A stretch of DNA of 14,830 nt from Treponema sp. (GTDB taxonomy: Bacteria > Spirochaetota > Spirochaetia > Treponematales > Breznakiellaceae). The stretch covers positions 1 to 14,830 of the forward strand of contig JAIRUO010000093.1 in assembly GCA_031254385.1 (NCBI GenBank), written 5' to 3'. The position numbers and the translations under genes were made by a program. The notes beneath the pieces were generated by a model. That model had not been told where the DNA came from. It saw only the letters and a program-made list of their open reading frames with translations, and did no database searches. Below are positions 1 through 7,326 of the stretch, piece by piece (the first letter of the stretch is position 1; each line of letters opens with the position of its first letter).

Positions 1-152
1 TTACCCGCCCGATTGAAGCCAATAAATACGTTTTTGTTGCCGTAGTCCTCCAGTTGGCTATCATGAATTCTGGTACGGTAGGCATGGAGAATATCCTCCC
101 GCTTTTCCCCGTGCTTGAATGCCGAAGGCACAAATATAATTTCCGGCTCCAC
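1..152 (-). CDS. Partial small toxin-like protein (BrnT/DUF4258-like), N-terminal 50 codons
   Basis: Fifty codons are visible, from a GTG at 152-150 to the left edge, where the frame is still open. The peptide contains FVPSAFKHG, then REDILHAYRTRIHD, then NVFIGFNRAG. This pattern (PSAxKHG, xxDIxxA, then a glycine-rich IGFNRxGN strand) resembles small single-domain proteins often annotated as toxins of type II toxin-antitoxin pairs; the resemblance is from memory and not a search. The start is uncertain: the frame stays open upstream of the GTG, there is no Shine-Dalgarno on this strand, and the preceding codons look non-coding. Any antitoxin partner would lie beyond the window. The gene could also be a decayed fragment, but the visible part has no stop codon. 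Confidence 0.5.
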   Translation of the reverse strand, partial: MEPEIIFVPSAFKHGEKREDILHAYRTRIHDSQLEDYGNKNVFIGFNRAG

Positions 153-213
153 AGGGTAAATATAGCATGAAAAGGGAGCAAAAGCAATGAGGAAGGAGGA
201 AAGTGAGGTAAGT

Positions 214-250
214 AGTGCCTGGCACTAATCTGAAAAGGGTACCTGACACC
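214..250. repeat. Pair of REP-like short palindromes
   Basis: A perfect 13-base palindrome, AGTGCCTGGCACT (214-226, 6-base arms around a central T), is followed after 11 bases by a related, imperfect 13-mer, GGTACCTGACACC (238-250). The two agree at 9 of 13 positions in direct alignment. Short GTGCCTGGCAC-type palindromes of this kind are known beside RAYT (REP-associated tyrosine transposase) genes in many bacteria, but no such transposase is visible here. They lie between the toxin-like gene and the promoter of the chemoreceptor gene. Confidence 0.55.
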
Positions 251-256
251 TAGCCA

Positions 257-286
257 TTGCATTACTCATAAAATATCTTCTATAAT
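257..286 (+). promoter_or_regulatory. Candidate sigma-70 promoter for the chemoreceptor gene
   Basis: A perfect -10 hexamer TATAAT (281-286) is preceded by an 18-base spacer and a weak -35, TTGCAT (257-262). Transcription would start near 293, giving a leader of about 25 bases before the ATG at 319. A ribosome-binding AGAGG at 309-313 sits 5 bases before that ATG. The -35 matches the consensus only in its first three bases. Confidence 0.45.
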
Positions 287-318
287 AGGTTTTCTAGGCT
301 ACATACAAAGAGGTCCTT

Positions 319-2136
319 ATGAATATTATAACTATGGTGTCTTTGGGGGCTGGCTGGGTATTACTGGCTGCGGTAGTGGCTATCTTCCTAAAAAACGGTA
401 ATAGAATTCGATCCTTTCGAAAAATCACCTCGTTAATCAATGAACTATCTACTGGCGAGGCTAACCTTGCCCTGCGGGTAGCGGCAGAAGGCGGGGAAGA
501 GAAACTATCCCGCACACAAGAAGATTTCAATAGCTTTATCGGTAACATGGATGCCACAATAAACCTTATTCAAATGGGGACAGATCATGCGGAGCAAAAC
601 GCCGAGGAACTGTATAAATCTATAGTCAAAACCCACGAAAATACCGCTTCCATAGTCCAGTCCATTAACGATGTAAGGGAAAGGATACTTGACCAGGCAG
701 AAAACATCCGGCACTTGTCGGGCTTATTGGATGATATTAACAAGGTTCTGCTAAAGCAGAATAATGCTATTGATGATCAGACCGGCCAGATCAACGGTAA
801 CCTTTCGGTACTTCAGGATCTAAATACAGGCATGAAGACTATCCATCAAATAATCGAGAAAAATATTTCTGAATATGAAACCTTAAATAACAACGCCGTC
901 TCCGGGCGCGATACAATTGTCAAACTCAGGGACATGATGCATGCGCTGGATCAAAAAGTCGATACTGTACTCGAAGCGAATAAAGTAATTAATGTTATCG
1001 CCAGCCAGACAAATCTGCTGGCCATGAATGCCGCCATTGAAGCCGCCCATGCAGGGGAGACCGGCAAAGGCTTTGCGGTGGTATCTGATGAAATCCGCAA
1101 ACTGGCGGAAAACTCAGGCAGCCAGTCAAAGATCATTAGCGGAAGCATGAAAGACCTAAAATCTTCTGTGACCATGGCGGTAAAAACGAGTGATGATACC
1201 AACGATTCTTTTGACAGGATATTCAACTCCGTTAAGGAGGTAATATCCAATCAGCAGGAAATTGTTGACGAAGTTAGGCGACATTCAGATAGCTCTGATA
1301 CTATCGTTAGCCAGTTTACAAAAGTTCAGCAGGGGGCTCAGGAAGTTCACGAAGGCTCCAAATTGATCATTGAAAAAAATACTTCAATTCAGAAGGACGT
1401 GGAACAGCTTTTAGGCATTACCGATGCGGTAAAAAAAGACTCCCTGGCTATTACAGAGGCTTCTGATTCTGCGGTGGCGCTGACAGAACAGTCAACCGAT
1501 CTGGTCAAGCTGAACCTGGTCAGCGTCAGCGAAATAAAAGACGAAATTTCCGTGTTCAAAGTAACAACTGCCGATGAAAAATCTGCGGATAGCTCAGGCA
1601 CACTCAGTAAGGGTATGAAGGGAACCATAGTGCTGTGCATTGCCGAGCTTGTAAAAAGCGTAGGAGGCGATGAAAAATGGCGGGAAATTTTAAGGCGGTC
1701 CGGCCTGCCCGAAGAATTAAAGCTTAGCAAGATTACCGATGTAGACGAAGGCACTATTCAAAAAGTATTGGGAAATATCTGTTCAGTTTTGAATCTCACT
1801 TTGCAGCAGGTAATCGATGCCTTTGGCGATTACTGGGTGAATGCTTATGTCCCAAAGCATTACAAGGCTTATGGATACGGGCTGAACAGCGCAAAAGCGT
1901 TTATCATAGGCATGGACAATATCCACTATCAGGTTACCAAGATACTTCCCAATGCCCATCCTCCCCGTTTTGATTTTGAGGAGATAGACGAAAAAACCTT
2001 GAAGGTGCACTACAAATCTCACCGGAAAATGATCGATTTCTATATCGGCCTTGTAAAGGGCGTAGGAAAAATGTTCAATACAAGCTTGAAGGTCAAGAAG
2101 CTGTCCGAGGAATATGTGGAAATAACCTTTACCTAG
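319..2136 (+). CDS. Methyl-accepting chemotaxis protein with C-terminal H-NOX heme sensor domain
   Basis: A 605-residue chemoreceptor. Residues about 5-24 form one membrane segment. Residues about 28-82 are HAMP-like ([15 protein letters not shown], then FNSFIGNM). A long coiled-coil signalling region follows, with the conserved hairpin tip [11 protein letters not shown] (237-247) that contacts CheA and CheW. From Met433 to the end is a full H-NOX domain starting MKGTIVLC. It keeps the proximal heme ligand (His536 in MDNIH) and the heme-propionate motif YxSxR (Tyr565, Ser567, Arg569). The residue equivalent to the distal O2-stabilising Tyr140 of the Thermoanaerobacter protein is Phe574, which favours NO over O2. 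There is no second membrane segment and so no periplasmic sensor; the gas sensor is cytosolic and lies after the signalling module. AGAGG at 309-313 supports the start. An amidohydrolase gene follows after 37 bases. Confidence 0.93.
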   Translation: MNIITMVSLGAGWVLLAAVVAIFLKNGNRIRSFRKITSLINELSTGEANLALRVAAEGGEEKLSRTQEDFNSFIGNMDATINLIQMGTDHAEQNAEELYKSIVKTHENTASIVQSINDVRERILDQAENIRHLSGLLDDINKVLLKQNNAIDDQTGQINGNLSVLQDLNTGMKTIHQIIEKNISEYETLNNNAVSGRDTIVKLRDMMHALDQKVDTVLEANKVINVIASQTNLLAMNAAIEAAHAGETGKGFAVVSDEIRKLAENSGSQSKIISGSMKDLKSSVTMAVKTSDDTNDSFDRIFNSVKEVISNQQEIVDEVRRHSDSSDTIVSQFTKVQQGAQEVHEGSKLIIEKNTSIQKDVEQLLGITDAVKKDSLAITEASDSAVALTEQSTDLVKLNLVSVSEIKDEISVFKVTTADEKSADSSGTLSKGMKGTIVLCIAELVKSVGGDEKWREILRRSGLPEELKLSKITDVDEGTIQKVLGNICSVLNLTLQQVIDAFGDYWVNAYVPKHYKAYGYGLNSAKAFIIGMDNIHYQVTKILPNAHPPRFDFEEIDEKTLKVHYKSHRKMIDFYIGLVKGVGKMFNTSLKVKKLSEEYVEITFT

Positions 2137-2173
2137 ATTGCGGTAACAGGTACAAAATTTAGAGGAGGCTCTT

Positions 2174-3328
2174 ATGCTGTGTGTAAAAAACGGAACGCTG
2201 TTTACGGTGGCGCAAAAACAGGAATTTGTTGGGGATATGCTAATTGATGGGGGGAAGATAATCGAAATCGGGCAGAACCTTTCCGGCAAGGCGGAGAAAG
2301 CCGGTGGCGAAGTTATAGACGCGACCGGGCTGTATGTGTACCCCGGATTTGTTGATGCGCACAGCCACCTTGGTCTTGCTGGTTACGCGATACGCTTTGA
2401 AGGTTCGGACTACAACGAGCTAACCGACAGCCTTACCCCTCAGCTTGAAGCTATAGACGCATTCAATCCGTTAGACGAAAGCGTCAAACAGGCGGCACTT
2501 GGTGGGGTAACCACCGTAGGTACGGGGCCGGGCAGCTCAAATGTGCTAGGTGGGACTTTTATCGCGGTAAAAACCGTAGGCAGCCGTGTAGACGACATGG
2601 TCATCAAACGCAAGGCAGCGATGAAATGCGCCTTTGGCGAAAACCCAAAATTCTGCTATAAAGAAAAAGACAACTCGTCTCGGATGTCAGTTGCCGCGAA
2701 ACTCCGTACGATGATTAACAAGACGCGCATGTATGTTGCTAAAAAAGAAAGCGCAGGTGACGATCTGTCGAAGCTCCCGGCTTATGATGAAAAGCTTGAA
2801 GCGTTAATCCCGGTTATCAACAAAGAAATTCCGTTAAAAGCCCACGCGCACCGGGCGGACGATATTTTTACCGCCCTGCGTGTTGCCCACGAAATGGACG
2901 TGCTGATCACCATTGAGCATTGCACCGAAGGGCATTTGATCGCGGAATATCTGGCAAAGGAAAATGTACCGCTTGCAATAGGCCCCTCTTTTGGGTTTCC
3001 GAGCAAGGTTGAACTAAAGAACAAAACTTTTGACACGCCCGGCGTACTGGCTAAGGCAGGCTGCAAAGTCTCTATCATTACCGATGCGCCTGTTATACCT
3101 CAGCAGTATCTGCCGCTCTGTGCAGGCATGGCCGTCAAAAGCGGAATGGATAAGTTTGAGGCTCTAAAGGCGATTACAATAAACCCCGCCGAGCATTTGG
3201 GAGTAGCAGACAGACTAGGCTCCCTCGTAGTGGGCAAGGACGCGGATTTTGTCATTACAGATGGCTGCCCATTCGAGCTTGAAACGAATATACTCCGGGT
3301 GTTCATCGACGGGAATGAAGTACTATAA
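2174..3328 (+). CDS. Metal-dependent amidohydrolase (imidazolonepropionase-like)
   Basis: A 384-residue, full-length member of the amidohydrolase superfamily (TIM-barrel hydrolases acting on cyclic amides, imides or related bonds). The N-terminal beta domain leads into PGFVDAHSHLG with the metal-binding HxH (His63, His65). Later come KAHAHR (His224, His226), IEHCTEGH (His249) and ITDAP (Asp304), in the order expected of this family. The C-terminal motif ITINPAEHLGVADRLGS, then VGKDADFV, is the usual closing signature. The closest subgroup recalled is an uncharacterised one common in Clostridia, usually with TDHP where this protein has TDAP (Ala305). The substrate is unknown. AGAGGAGG at 2161-2168 lies 5 bases before the ATG. 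It is probably co-transcribed with the chemoreceptor and converges on the MBL gene with 3 bases between the stops. Confidence 0.9.
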   Translation: MLCVKNGTLFTVAQKQEFVGDMLIDGGKIIEIGQNLSGKAEKAGGEVIDATGLYVYPGFVDAHSHLGLAGYAIRFEGSDYNELTDSLTPQLEAIDAFNPLDESVKQAALGGVTTVGTGPGSSNVLGGTFIAVKTVGSRVDDMVIKRKAAMKCAFGENPKFCYKEKDNSSRMSVAAKLRTMINKTRMYVAKKESAGDDLSKLPAYDEKLEALIPVINKEIPLKAHAHRADDIFTALRVAHEMDVLITIEHCTEGHLIAEYLAKENVPLAIGPSFGFPSKVELKNKTFDTPGVLAKAGCKVSIITDAPVIPQQYLPLCAGMAVKSGMDKFEALKAITINPAEHLGVADRLGSLVVGKDADFVITDGCPFELETNILRVFIDGNEVL

Positions 3329-3331
3329 CGC

Positions 3332-3955
3332 TTAGTCATCAAATTTGCTGATATCTTTTCGTAGACTAGGCTGGTAATGGGCAGGGCAGACCCACTCAAA
3401 AGGCAGTGCTATAGTCCGGCGCAGGGACTCCATGAGCGCTTCAGTGTTCCAGTTCATGCGCTTGCGGGAAGGGATTAGCCGTAGGTGCGGTAGCCTAAAA
3501 AGATCACCGGAAAACAAGAAACCCTGAAAGAGAAAGCAACTGTGCCCAGGTGTATGGCCTGGCGTGTGCAATACCACGATGTCATCAAATTCGGCGTTCT
3601 CCAAAGAGGACAGTTCCGCAGAAATATCGGTTTTGATAAACCTATCCACCAATCCCTTAACGCCGGAACGCCGGAGCTTCCCCTGAATATAGGGTAACTC
3701 TAGGCTATTGATATATACTGGGCACCGGAAATGGCGCTGCAGCAGAGACATATTGCCGATGTGGTCAATGTCATGATGGGTCAATAGGATACGCCGCAGC
3801 TCTTTTACATTTATGCGGGTAAGCTCGTCAAGAATCGCTGGGCCGCATTGGGCGTAACTGGTGTCGATCAGCGTGTATCCGTCATGGGTTTGAATGAGGT
3901 ATGCCGCAGATTCCTTGGTCGAATCCAGTCGCTGGACCTTTTCGGACAGCTTCAC
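3332..3955 (-). CDS. MBL-fold metallohydrolase, last gene of the uronide operon
   Basis: A 207-residue metallo-beta-lactamase-fold protein. The metal motif is THHDIDHIG (His60, Asp62, Asp64, His65), an HxDxDH variant in which the usual second His is Asp. It is followed by TPGHTPGHS (His134), FSGD (Asp151) and CPAH (His193), so the remaining metal ligands are present. The variant motif is common in a branch of MBL proteins often annotated generically, and some relatives are lactonases or thioester hydrolases. The reaction cannot be assigned from sequence. The start is GTG, overlapping the TGA of the upstream gene as GTGA (3952-3955), which suggests translational coupling. No signal peptide is seen, so it is probably cytoplasmic. 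Confidence 0.88.
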   Translation of the reverse strand: MKLSEKVQRLDSTKESAAYLIQTHDGYTLIDTSYAQCGPAILDELTRINVKELRRILLTHHDIDHIGNMSLLQRHFRCPVYINSLELPYIQGKLRRSGVKGLVDRFIKTDISAELSSLENAEFDDIVVLHTPGHTPGHSCFLFQGFLFSGDLFRLPHLRLIPSRKRMNWNTEALMESLRRTIALPFEWVCPAHYQPSLRKDISKFDD

Positions 3956-5889
3956 AGCCTAAGCTCCAGCCGCTCACCATTAAATTCGTACACATAACAA
4001 TCCGCACCCCGTTTGGCCTTGCAGTATTCGCTGTCATAGCGCAGATACGAACTGTCCTGCACCACGCCGTTCACGGTAAAATCGCCCTGGAAAGTTAAGA
4101 CTAGATTGCTGTATGCCAACCTGTCGCCGTCAAAATGAATTGCCCGCGATATACAACGCGCAATGAATTCATCAAAAGTTTCGGTATCGGAAGAAGAACA
4201 TTCGCAAATCCAGAACTGCCTGTCGCCGTACTGTTTTAGTTCATCTGCCCCCACACGCTCAGAAGGCGTGGCGGAGAACAGGGCGACATAGGTGTCCGCG
4301 AGTTTTCCAAAAACCCTGTTATCCGAAATAGCCGTGCGGTCGAATTTTTCGAACGGAAAATAGGCGTGTGTGAACTGGCAAATGCTGGTTTCAAAAGCCG
4401 CTTTTTTTTCGGGTATATGATAGATGGCCATAATGCGATTTTCAAACTGCACTGCATGAGGATTGCGTCCGTTGCCCACCCAATAACCCGGAGACTTTGA
4501 TAATGCGCCTTTTTCCTGTAGTTCGCCAGACGGGTGCGTGGCGAAAACGCACACATCGTCAGATAATAGGCAGTTCCATATATGGTGCTGATCGGAAAAG
4601 CCTCCCGGTAAATATTTTTGAGCGGTGGCCATCATATAATGGGGCGTACGATAAGTGTACGTGTTGGCCCGCTGGGTAGCCTTACCGTCTGTAAAGGGCT
4701 TAATTGCTTTGGAAATCATGCCATAGAAGGGCTTTAGCACCGTCAGATTAAGTTTTTTTAGAGGGGTGAAAAATTCGCTACACAACATACGGTTGCGTAT
4801 TAGCCCGCTCATGGTGTACGGGAACACCTGATGGTTCGTAAAGGCTTCCATTTCCCATTGGGCGGCTAGTTGCCCATCACGGTGTCCAAACAGACCCATG
4901 CTAATGCCTTCGTCAATATTGATGCCGTTGGAGGCTTTAATAATGCGGGCAGTATCGTCCCGCGCAATTTGTTTAAGAACTTCCGGCGTTTTATACGATT
5001 TATTAAGCAGGAAGTTCAGATCCATGCCGATTGACACTAAAGTAAGCTCTTCATTAAACGGTTCGGACTGGTCAGCAAAATCTATCCCAAACGCATGGGC
5101 AATGATGCTGTTAAGCTGGCAGCCCGTTTTTGCGGACTTCTTGTTTTTTTCATACATTCGTCCGCCAGTGGAGACAAAGGCCCCCCGCAGGCTCTGCGTA
5201 GCCATGTCAAATAGAATTATGTGCAGGATTTGAGTCATGGCATGACGCACTTCTTTGTCCGGCGCAAATTCCTGTATGTTCGACATCGCTGCAATATCTT
5301 CAAGGTAGTAATTGTTGGAATACCACTCGGTAAACCCAAACCGGAACCGCCTTTGACACCAGTCCAATACGCGCTGCTTGCCACGCTGTTTATGGTACGC
5401 CCCGCTACGGCCAGAATTGACAAAAATTTCTTTTTCGTACAGGTGTCCGGCTAAATATTCCAGCCCTGCGTATAGTATCTGGTGGTTTTCTGACCATGTG
5501 CACAGGCTGTCGTTTCCGTTTTGATCCCAGTGGTATTTAAAACCAAGGAGTATCCCGCGCATTCTGTCCGACAGGCCTTTTTTGTATGAATCAAGCTTAT
5601 TGCCATAAGCGTATACCGCACGGATGATGCTGTTTACGAAGAAATCAGAGCAGTCGTAACGGCTGTGTACGAAGAGAAAGGTATCTTCCAGCAAAGATAC
5701 GTCAAAAGCTTCGCCCTTTTCCAGCGCGGCAAGAAAGCCGTGGATATGGATTTGAAAGGCCCTTGGCGTATTGGCCGGAAGTGTCGGGATACATTTGTTA
5801 CGCCACCTTTCATAAGCGGTCAGAAAAACAAGAGCAAGAATGGCTGCGACCAAAAGTGACGCGCCAATTACGATCATTATTATCAGCAT
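3952..5889 (-). CDS. Membrane-anchored 645-residue protein of unknown function, possible carbohydrate-active enzyme
   Basis: I do not recognise a named family. Residues about 2-25 form one hydrophobic segment followed by ERWRNK, which fits an N-terminal anchor. The next 350 or so residues look mainly helical and carry aromatic, acid and histidine-rich stretches: TWSENHQILYAGLEYLAG (131-148), then FGFTEWYSNNYYLEDIAA (184-201), and further on GHRDGQ. These resemble the barrel-of-helices proteins used by several polysaccharide lyases and hydrolases; this is a pattern judgement only. The C-terminal 230 or so residues look beta-rich, as in lyases with a trailing beta-sandwich. Third in the operon: 6 bases separate its ATG from the transporter stop, and it overlaps the MBL start by 4 bases. 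A role in handling uronic-acid glycans is inferred from context. Confidence 0.85.
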   Translation of the reverse strand: MLIIMIVIGASLLVAAILALVFLTAYERWRNKCIPTLPANTPRAFQIHIHGFLAALEKGEAFDVSLLEDTFLFVHSRYDCSDFFVNSIIRAVYAYGNKLDSYKKGLSDRMRGILLGFKYHWDQNGNDSLCTWSENHQILYAGLEYLAGHLYEKEIFVNSGRSGAYHKQRGKQRVLDWCQRRFRFGFTEWYSNNYYLEDIAAMSNIQEFAPDKEVRHAMTQILHIILFDMATQSLRGAFVSTGGRMYEKNKKSAKTGCQLNSIIAHAFGIDFADQSEPFNEELTLVSIGMDLNFLLNKSYKTPEVLKQIARDDTARIIKASNGINIDEGISMGLFGHRDGQLAAQWEMEAFTNHQVFPYTMSGLIRNRMLCSEFFTPLKKLNLTVLKPFYGMISKAIKPFTDGKATQRANTYTYRTPHYMMATAQKYLPGGFSDQHHIWNCLLSDDVCVFATHPSGELQEKGALSKSPGYWVGNGRNPHAVQFENRIMAIYHIPEKKAAFETSICQFTHAYFPFEKFDRTAISDNRVFGKLADTYVALFSATPSERVGADELKQYGDRQFWICECSSSDTETFDEFIARCISRAIHFDGDRLAYSNLVLTFQGDFTVNGVVQDSSYLRYDSEYCKAKRGADCYVYEFNGERLELRL

Positions 5890-5895
5890 TTAACG

Positions 5896-7326
5896 CTATC
5901 CTATCAATTCTGTTTTTATCTTTTCCAAATCCTGCTGCAATTCGTCCGGTATAGCCTTGCCTTCTCTAGCACAGGCAATGGCCTGTTTGACGATAACGGA
6001 CTTGGCCTCGTTAAGCTTGCTGCGGCTGGCGAAGAAATACGAAATCCCCAACAGCACTACAGCCGATACGATAACCAGGCCGCGGAATCCGGTAATGGCG
6101 CTGGCCGGCTGTCCGTAGGTGCCAAGTGCGGCATTATAGCCCGTCCATTCCATTACCCAGCCGACTAGGGCAACTCCGACTGCGGTCGAAAGCTGGCGCG
6201 TGAATGTCATCATACCGGAAAAAGAGCCGCTAATGCGGTTGCCAAAGGCCAATTCGCCCACATCGACTACGTCGGGGTATATCATCCAGGGCATCATGAC
6301 GCAGCCGCAAACGCCTACACCGGTCAGCGCTGCGAAAACGTAGATCAGTACGGGCGGCCAGGCCGCGCTATAGAGGCTAAGGCAAAAAGCCCCTAGTAGC
6401 CAGATAGGCGCGGAGAGGCAGAAAATGAGCGGCTTGCTAAAACGTTTGGTCATAGAGTAAACCACGGGAATTGTTACAATCTGCGCAAGAACAAGGGCAC
6501 CCAGCACAAAGCTGGTTTCGGATTCCCGGTGGGCCACGTATTGCATAAAGTGCTGGAAGAGCGTGGTTACGATGTCAAGGCACAAAAACGCGAACATATA
6601 CATGAACAGATTCTGCCGAAAACATTTAATCTTTAACGGTTTGACAAAAGTTCGCCATTCAAACGTGGATTTTTCGGCAGGCATGGGAACCCGTTCTTTT
6701 GTGTTGAATACCAGCAATATAAGGATAACGCCGAATATAACGCCAAAGATAAGCCCTACCGCGAGATAGGCTCTCTCCACCCCAATTTGAGGGGCCAGCG
6801 CGTCGCGTATAAGCAGGGGCGCGGTGGCGCAGATCAGCGTGGACATTTGCGATATGGTTAGCCGGATGGCGTTAGCTGCATTGCGCTCACGGTAATCGTT
6901 GCTGATCTCGCCAGAAAGGGACGAATAGGACACGCCTATATAGGACGAAACCGTGCAAAAAAACAGCCAGGAAAAGATTACATACACCACCTTTGAGGCG
7001 TAAGCCCAGCCCTGTACCGGCAAAAAAAGAAATGCCATAGCCGCGACAATCAGGAAGCCCCCTGCAAAAATGGCTGGCCGCCTCCGTCCCCAGCGCGTGC
7101 GCGTATTGTCGGATATAATGCCAAGAGCCGGGTCTATGGATGCATCCCATATTTTGGTAATCAGCACGATGGTTCCCGACATTCCTGGGGGGATCATCAT
7201 CACATCGGTTAAAAATTTGAAATACACCACGGTCATGAGTATCCCGCCGCCGCCGCCGAAGAAATCCCCTAGACCAAAGAAGAATTTCTCCCGTCCCGAA
7301 AGCTTGTCCGAATCAATACTGCTCAT
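5896..7326 (-). CDS. GPH-family (MelB-like) sugar:cation symporter
   Basis: A 476-residue polytopic inner-membrane transporter of the glycoside-pentoside-hexuronide:cation symporter family. The diagnostic region near the N-terminus reads KIWDASIDPALG, then SDNTRTRWGRRRP. Asp61 and Asp65 align with the cation-site Asp55 and Asp59 of MelB. About 12 hydrophobic segments follow, and a hydrophilic tail ends in KTELIG. The frame stays open upstream to 7791, but the ATG at 7326 is the right start: it follows GGAGGAGG (7337-7344 on the complementary strand) by 10 bases, begins MSSIDSDKLSGREK as family members do, and makes an ATGA overlap (7323-7326) with the GH105 stop. Next to a GH105 gene, the likely cargo is an unsaturated uronate-containing oligosaccharide. 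The run of five glycines (24-28) lies at the start of the first membrane segment. Confidence 0.92.
   Translation of the reverse strand: MSSIDSDKLSGREKFFFGLGDFFGGGGGILMTVVYFKFLTDVMMIPPGMSGTIVLITKIWDASIDPALGIISDNTRTRWGRRRPAIFAGGFLIVAAMAFLFLPVQGWAYASKVVYVIFSWLFFCTVSSYIGVSYSSLSGEISNDYRERNAANAIRLTISQMSTLICATAPLLIRDALAPQIGVERAYLAVGLIFGVIFGVILILLVFNTKERVPMPAEKSTFEWRTFVKPLKIKCFRQNLFMYMFAFLCLDIVTTLFQHFMQYVAHRESETSFVLGALVLAQIVTIPVVYSMTKRFSKPLIFCLSAPIWLLGAFCLSLYSAAWPPVLIYVFAALTGVGVCGCVMMPWMIYPDVVDVGELAFGNRISGSFSGMMTFTRQLSTAVGVALVGWVMEWTGYNAALGTYGQPASAITGFRGLVIVSAVVLLGISYFFASRSKLNEAKSVIVKQAIACAREGKAIPDELQQDLEKIKTELIG

Noticed and set aside
153..318. CRISPR or tRNA-like structure in the first intergenic stretch
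   Set aside because: There are only two short related palindromes with no regular spacers, and no cloverleaf could be built.
4898..5454. Plus-strand ORFs of 111 and 77 codons opposite the 645-residue gene
   Set aside because: They are antisense shadows of a long coding frame with coupled neighbours and have no start signals of their own.
7247..7258. CCG trinucleotide run as a microsatellite
   Set aside because: It encodes the glycine run at the start of the transporter's first membrane segment and is only about four units long.
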